Assembly: GCA_944385455.1 (NCBI GenBank) | Contig: CALWXI010000019.1 | Location: forward strand, 1-8,022 | Length of the DNA: 8,022 bases | Source of the DNA: an uncultured Oscillospiraceae bacterium | Lineage (GTDB): Bacteria > Bacillota > Clostridia > Oscillospirales > Oscillospiraceae | Direction of reading: 5' to 3' | Part shown: one piece after another, positions 6,162 through 8,022 of the stretch | Numbering within the stretch: the stretch's first letter is position 1 | How the letters are laid out: each line of letters starts with the position of its first letter | Position numbers and translations under genes: made by a program | Notes under the pieces: generated by a model | Databases searched by the model: none | Seen by the model: only the letters and a program-made list of their open reading frames with translations | Told to the model about the DNA's origin: nothing

Positions 6162-6237
6162 CCGGGTGTAGCGCAGTTGGTAGCGCGCTTGGTTCGGGAC
6201 CAAGAGGCCGTGGGTTCAAATCCCGCCACTCGGACCA
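6162..6237 (+). tRNA. tRNA-Pro (anticodon CGG)
   Basis: The 76 bases fold as a full cloverleaf. The acceptor CCGGGTG pairs with CACTCGG (one G-U), the D stem is GCGC/GCGC, the anticodon stem CTTGG/CCAAG has loop TTCGGGA, and the T stem GTGGG/CCCGC (one U-G) has loop TTCAAAT. The discriminator A and CCA are encoded. The anticodon is CGG, reading CCG proline codons, which are frequent in a GC-rich genome. It is a single tRNA gene with its own promoter and terminator. Confidence 0.97.
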
Positions 6238-6285
6238 AAAATCCGCTATTTTCGTGAGAAAATAGCGGATTTTTCTTGTTTTTTG
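6238..6285 (+). terminator. Intrinsic terminator of tRNA-Pro
   Basis: A perfect 16-bp stem, AAAATCCGCTATTTTC (6238-6253) / GAAAATAGCGGATTTT (6258-6273), with loop GTGA, is followed by a long T-rich tract (TTTTCTTGTTTTTTG). It begins directly after the CCA end. Confidence 0.95.
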
Positions 6286-6302
6286 TTGCAAAATTTTGGG
6301 TT

Positions 6303-6330
6303 AAAAAAGTGGCCTCAAAAATTGACCACA
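6303..6330 (-). repeat. 28-bp direct repeat, left copy; minus-strand terminator-like
   Basis: These 28 bases are identical to 7692-7719. Read on the minus strand they form GTGGTC / GGCCAC (6 bp, one U-G) around the loop AATTTTTGA, followed by six T, which is an intrinsic terminator shape. A second shared block of 22 bases, beginning TGACCACAGG, starts at 6357, so this copy is interrupted by 34 extra bases compared with the right copy. The stop codon of the small minus-strand ORF falls inside the loop. Confidence 0.9.
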
Positions 6331-6536
6331 TAAATACCACAGTCAGTTTTTCCGTCTGACCACAGGAAGGGCGCTCCTCTGCGAAGAGAAGCGTCCTTGT
6401 CTGTGGATGCCTCCGCCTTGGTCAGGGTATGCTGATCCTGAACCAGGGAATCAGTTTTGACGAGCTCTGTCTTTCCCGACTCGGGGGCCTCGTCCACTTG
6501 CTCAGCGTCAGGAATCTTCTTTTTATCATCAGCCAT
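6315..6536 (-). CDS. Small hydrophilic protein, probably truncated by the left repeat
   Basis: The ORF has 73 codons, starting MADDKKKIPDAEQVDEAPES, rich in Lys, Asp, Glu and Ser with no hydrophobic segment until the end. GAGGAAGG lies about seven bases before the ATG at 6536, a good ribosome binding site. The last 28 or so codons (from about KDASLRRGAPFLW onward) coincide with the repeated hairpin-terminator block, and the stop sits in the terminator loop. The original reading frame was therefore probably longer and was cut by the repeat. The charged, Ala/Pro-containing N-terminus recalls small accessory proteins of clostridial conjugative elements, but I cannot assign a family. It may be a remnant rather than a functional gene. 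Confidence 0.45.
   Translation of the reverse strand: MADDKKKIPDAEQVDEAPESGKTELVKTDSLVQDQHTLTKAEASTDKDASLRRGAPFLWSDGKTDCGIYVVNF
6368..6399. repeat. Hairpin linked to the left repeat
   Basis: On the minus strand AAGGACGCTTCTCT and AGAGGAGCGCCCTT form a 14-bp stem with one mismatch and one U-G pair, loop TCGC. It is homologous to the hairpin at 7723-7754, and one stem position differs by a compensatory change (C-G here, T-A there). Confidence 0.7.
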
Positions 6537-6556
6537 CTAAAAACCTTCCTCGTTTT

Positions 6557-6588
6557 GAAATAGAAAAGACCAGCCCAATAGCTGGTCT
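6557..6588 (-). terminator. Terminator-like hairpin upstream of the small minus-strand ORF
   Basis: On the minus strand AGACCAGC / GCTGGTCT (6588-6581 and 6574-6567) forms an 8-bp perfect stem with loop TATTGG, followed by the T-rich TTTCTATTTC. It lies 30 bases before the ATG at 6536. It could terminate a lost upstream gene or attenuate the small ORF; a strong but orphan AAAGGAGG lies just upstream near 6604-6611 with no start codon at a suitable distance. Confidence 0.55.
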
Positions 6589-6706
6589 GTAGGAGAGCCC
6601 CCTCCTTTCTCGTTGAAATATATGAAAACACCGACCGTAGTCCTATTGAACGTGGCAATTCCTGTCCAGCCTGGAAATGTAGTATGGTTTATGCTATCAT
6701 AAAATC

Positions 6707-6712
6707 TATAAT
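6707..6712 (+). promoter_or_regulatory. Possible -10 element for the DUF2971 gene
   Basis: A perfect TATAAT lies 37 bases before the start codon in AT-rich DNA. The hexamer 17 bases upstream (ATGGTT) is a poor -35. An alternative is TATCAT (6695-6700) with TGGAAA 17 bases upstream. One of these probably serves the gene. Confidence 0.35.
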
Positions 6713-6748
6713 AGGCGAAAATACTTATTCCGTGAACGGAGGGTACGT

Positions 6749-7603
6749 ATGCTTACAGAAAATACTATAATGTATCATTATTGTTCTGTTGATACATTTA
6801 TGAAAATAATGCAAAGCAACACCATCTGGTTGTCACATGTACAAACTACGAATGATAGACTTGATGATCGCATGTTTACAGCATCATTTAAACGCGTGAT
6901 TAAAAAGTATAAACAAGAAGATAATCCCAATACTGAGTTGTTAGAAAAACTGTATACTGGATATATGAAAAAAGTAGATTTCCCATATATTGCATGTTTT
7001 ACACATAGTAAGGATTTATTGAGCCAATGGCGAGCGTACGGAGATGATGGTCGTGGTGTTTGCATTGGGTTTGATCTTTCAAAATTCTCTTATTACGATT
7101 TAATGAATGAAGTACATGGTACTAATTCTCCGATTGTTTTAATCGATGAAGTTGCGTATCATGACAACGATGATGAATTGATCGAAAAGCTTTTATCGGC
7201 ATCAAATATATTCAAAAAGCAGTATAATGTTAGTGATGAATTTAGTTTGCTTCATACTGTCCTAAAGGGAATTGACAGGTTATCTATTTTTTTAAAAAGC
7301 GAAGCCTTTAGGGAAGAACAAGAAATTAGAATGGTATATTTCCCACATTATAATGAATTATTAGCAAAACTGTCAGGAAGCGATTTGTCGGAATGTCATG
7401 GTCTTCCTATACGATTTCGAAGCAGAGGTTCACAAATAGTATCATACTTTGAGTATCCTCTTGCGCCAAACAGCATTTGCGAATTGATTTTTGGGCCTAA
7501 GTCAGAGGTAGATTACAAACAACTTAAATTATTTCTAAATCAGTACGCTCCTGACATAAGGAAAAAGAACAGAATTCATTTTTCTGAAATATCATATCGA
7601 TAA
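6749..7603 (+). CDS. DUF2971 family protein
   Basis: The protein has 284 residues with no signal peptide or membrane segment. Hallmarks of DUF2971 are visible: MYHYCSVDTFMKIMQSNTIWLSH (8-30), TND (34-36), a Cys/Phe strand IACFTHSKDLLSQWRAYGDDGRGVCIGFD (81-109), FLKSEAFREEQEIRMVYF (181-198) and ELIFGPKS (245-252). The biochemical role is unknown. The family is scattered among bacteria, often in accessory or defence-rich regions. The order of conserved H10, the RGVCIGF strand and E192 is reminiscent of ADP-ribosyltransferase folds, but that is only a by-eye inference. GGAGGG lies five bases before the ATG at 6749. Base use differs sharply from its neighbours: positions 6961-7020 are 23% G+C against 63% for 5821-5880, with many AAA, ATA, TTA and AGA codons. 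It is the sole intact gene of a repeat-bounded segment next to a tRNA gene, which points to recent transfer. Confidence 0.85.
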   Translation: MLTENTIMYHYCSVDTFMKIMQSNTIWLSHVQTTNDRLDDRMFTASFKRVIKKYKQEDNPNTELLEKLYTGYMKKVDFPYIACFTHSKDLLSQWRAYGDDGRGVCIGFDLSKFSYYDLMNEVHGTNSPIVLIDEVAYHDNDDELIEKLLSASNIFKKQYNVSDEFSLLHTVLKGIDRLSIFLKSEAFREEQEIRMVYFPHYNELLAKLSGSDLSECHGLPIRFRSRGSQIVSYFEYPLAPNSICELIFGPKSEVDYKQLKLFLNQYAPDIRKKNRIHFSEISYR

Positions 7604-7691
7604 GAAAAAGCTGATCTCGGTGTGTATAACTGCTGCCTGTAAACCATTGATATTACTGGGTTTTCACAGATCCTTTAATGACACTCTGGCC

Positions 7692-7719
7692 AAAAAAGTG
7701 GCCTCAAAAATTGACCACA
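7692..7719 (-). repeat. 28-bp direct repeat, right copy; terminator of tag
   Basis: These bases are identical to 6303-6330. On the minus strand GTGGTC pairs with GGCCAC (loop AATTTTTGA) and runs into six T. It is the second of two stacked hairpins downstream of tag and is the likely transcription terminator of that gene. Confidence 0.9.
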
Positions 7720-7720
7720 G

Positions 7721-7756
7721 GAAGGGCGCTCCTTTTCGCAAAGGATCGCCCTTCTT
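7721..7756. repeat. Hairpin linked to the right repeat, downstream of tag
   Basis: The plus strand reads GAAGGGCG, a C, TCCTTT, loop TCGC, AAAGGA, a T, CGCCCTTC: eight plus six pairs with one C-T mismatch. It lies about 15 bases after the tag stop. On the plus strand it is followed by TTTC, so it might also weakly terminate DUF2971 transcription. It is homologous in position and fold to the hairpin at 6368-6399. Confidence 0.7.
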
Positions 7757-7770
7757 TCGGCTGTAACGGC

Positions 7771-8022
7771 CTATAATTTGGAGCAGGTGCACGTCTTGCA
7801 AAAGCAGGTTTCCTCGTGAGAATTGATGACCCCTACCGCCTGGAGATAGGAATAGATAATGACTGTCCCCACGAACTTCATGCCCCGGCGCTTCAAGTCC
7901 CTGGAAACCGTATCTGAAAGCTCGGAGCTGGCCTTGCCTGTCTCGTAGACGGTGTTCCCCTCTGTCCAGTGCCAGAGGTAGCGGTCAAAGCTGCCCCACT
8001 CCTGCTGGATGGTTCGGAAAAT
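7771..8022 (-). CDS. tag: DNA-3-methyladenine glycosylase I (partial, 5' end outside window)
   Basis: The 83 C-terminal residues are visible. The enzyme removes 3-methyladenine from alkylated DNA to start base excision repair. The stretch SFDRYLWHWTEGNTV, SELSDTVSRDLKRRGMKFVGTVIIYSYLQAVGVINSHEETC is the characteristic C-terminal part of Tag. H69 and C73 fit the zinc ligands that follow the last helix (H175 and C179 in E. coli Tag). The tail is unusually Cys-rich (CFCKTCTCSKL). The stop is TAG at 7773-7771, followed by two hairpins with a U-tract. The start and the catalytic N-terminal half lie outside the window. Its GC-rich composition matches the core genome, so the right repeat marks the edge of the AT-rich segment. 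Confidence 0.93.
   Translation of the reverse strand: MFRTIQQEWGSFDRYLWHWTEGNTVYETGKASSELSDTVSRDLKRRGMKFVGTVIIYSYLQAVGVINSHEETCFCKTCTCSKL

Noticed and set aside
6016..6340. Two minus-strand ORFs across the tRNA with WSEWRDLNPRPLGPEPSA-like and VRVAGFEPTASWSRTKRA-like peptides
   Set aside because: These are translations of the antisense of tRNA-Pro, a well-known source of false hypothetical proteins. The cloverleaf is complete and has its own promoter and terminator.
6422..6658. 78-codon minus-strand ORF overlapping the small hydrophilic ORF
   Set aside because: It starts at a TTG without a ribosome binding site, runs through a terminator-like hairpin, and shares its DNA with a frame that has a much better start.
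6624..6704. 26-codon plus-strand ORF beginning MKTPTVVLLN upstream of the DUF2971 gene
   Set aside because: There is no ribosome binding site before its ATG, and it overlaps the probable promoter region.
7655..7680. GGGTTTTCACAGATCC as a copy of the tRNA-Pro T-arm, suggesting an att site
   Set aside because: The match to the tRNA 3' end is short and interrupted; the true direct repeat (28 bp) lies outside the tRNA and is unrelated to it. No integrase is visible.

Overview
The window looks like chromosomal DNA from a GC-rich, low-GC-lineage Firmicute, most likely an Oscillospiraceae-type gut Clostridium. The grounds are a U32 peptidase next to mltG (the B. subtilis yrrL-yrrN type of neighbourhood), an M23/M50 pair of the SpoIVFA/SpoIVFB kind, strong AGGAGG ribosome binding sites, consensus sigma-A promoters and intrinsic terminators with U-tracts. 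Hand-counted sample lines of the core genes are near 63% G+C. The species cannot be fixed from this sequence.

Positions 1-6019 are ordinary housekeeping DNA, almost all on the minus strand. Read in transcription order they are: an M23 metallopeptidase (6019-5072) overlapping an M50 membrane protease (5088-4489); rplS for ribosomal protein L19, with its own promoter, a foldable leader and a terminator; a two-gene unit of a WecG/TagA/CpsF glycosyltransferase and thymidylate kinase (tmk), overlapping by ATGA and driven by an extended -10 promoter with a palindrome in its spacer; and mltG overlapping a U32 peptidase-family gene that runs off the left edge. One small plus-strand gene for a 56-residue, cysteine-rich, glycine-rich peptide lies between mltG and tmk. 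A perfect 13-bp hairpin separates it from tmk.

Positions 6020-6290 hold a divergent promoter region. A perfect TTGACA-17-TATAAT promoter on the plus strand drives a tRNA-Pro(CGG) gene with encoded CCA and a strong terminator.

Positions 6303-7719 are an accessory segment bounded by two identical 28-bp direct repeats. Each repeat is itself a minus-strand terminator and is joined to a related hairpin. Inside are a small minus-strand ORF (73 codons) whose end lies inside the left repeat, and a clearly AT-rich plus-strand gene for a DUF2971-family protein (one sampled line is 23% G+C). This is the part that looks horizontally acquired. At the right edge is the 3' part of tag (DNA-3-methyladenine glycosylase I), minus strand, which uses the right repeat as its terminator.

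The core genes serve envelope building (MltG, TagA-like enzyme, M23), protein or signal processing (M50), translation (L19, tRNA-Pro, possibly U32-mediated RNA modification), dTTP synthesis (Tmk) and DNA repair (Tag). The most noteworthy items are the repeat-bounded DUF2971 segment, the Cys-rich peptide gene, the promoter palindrome upstream of the TagA-like gene, and the rplS leader fold.
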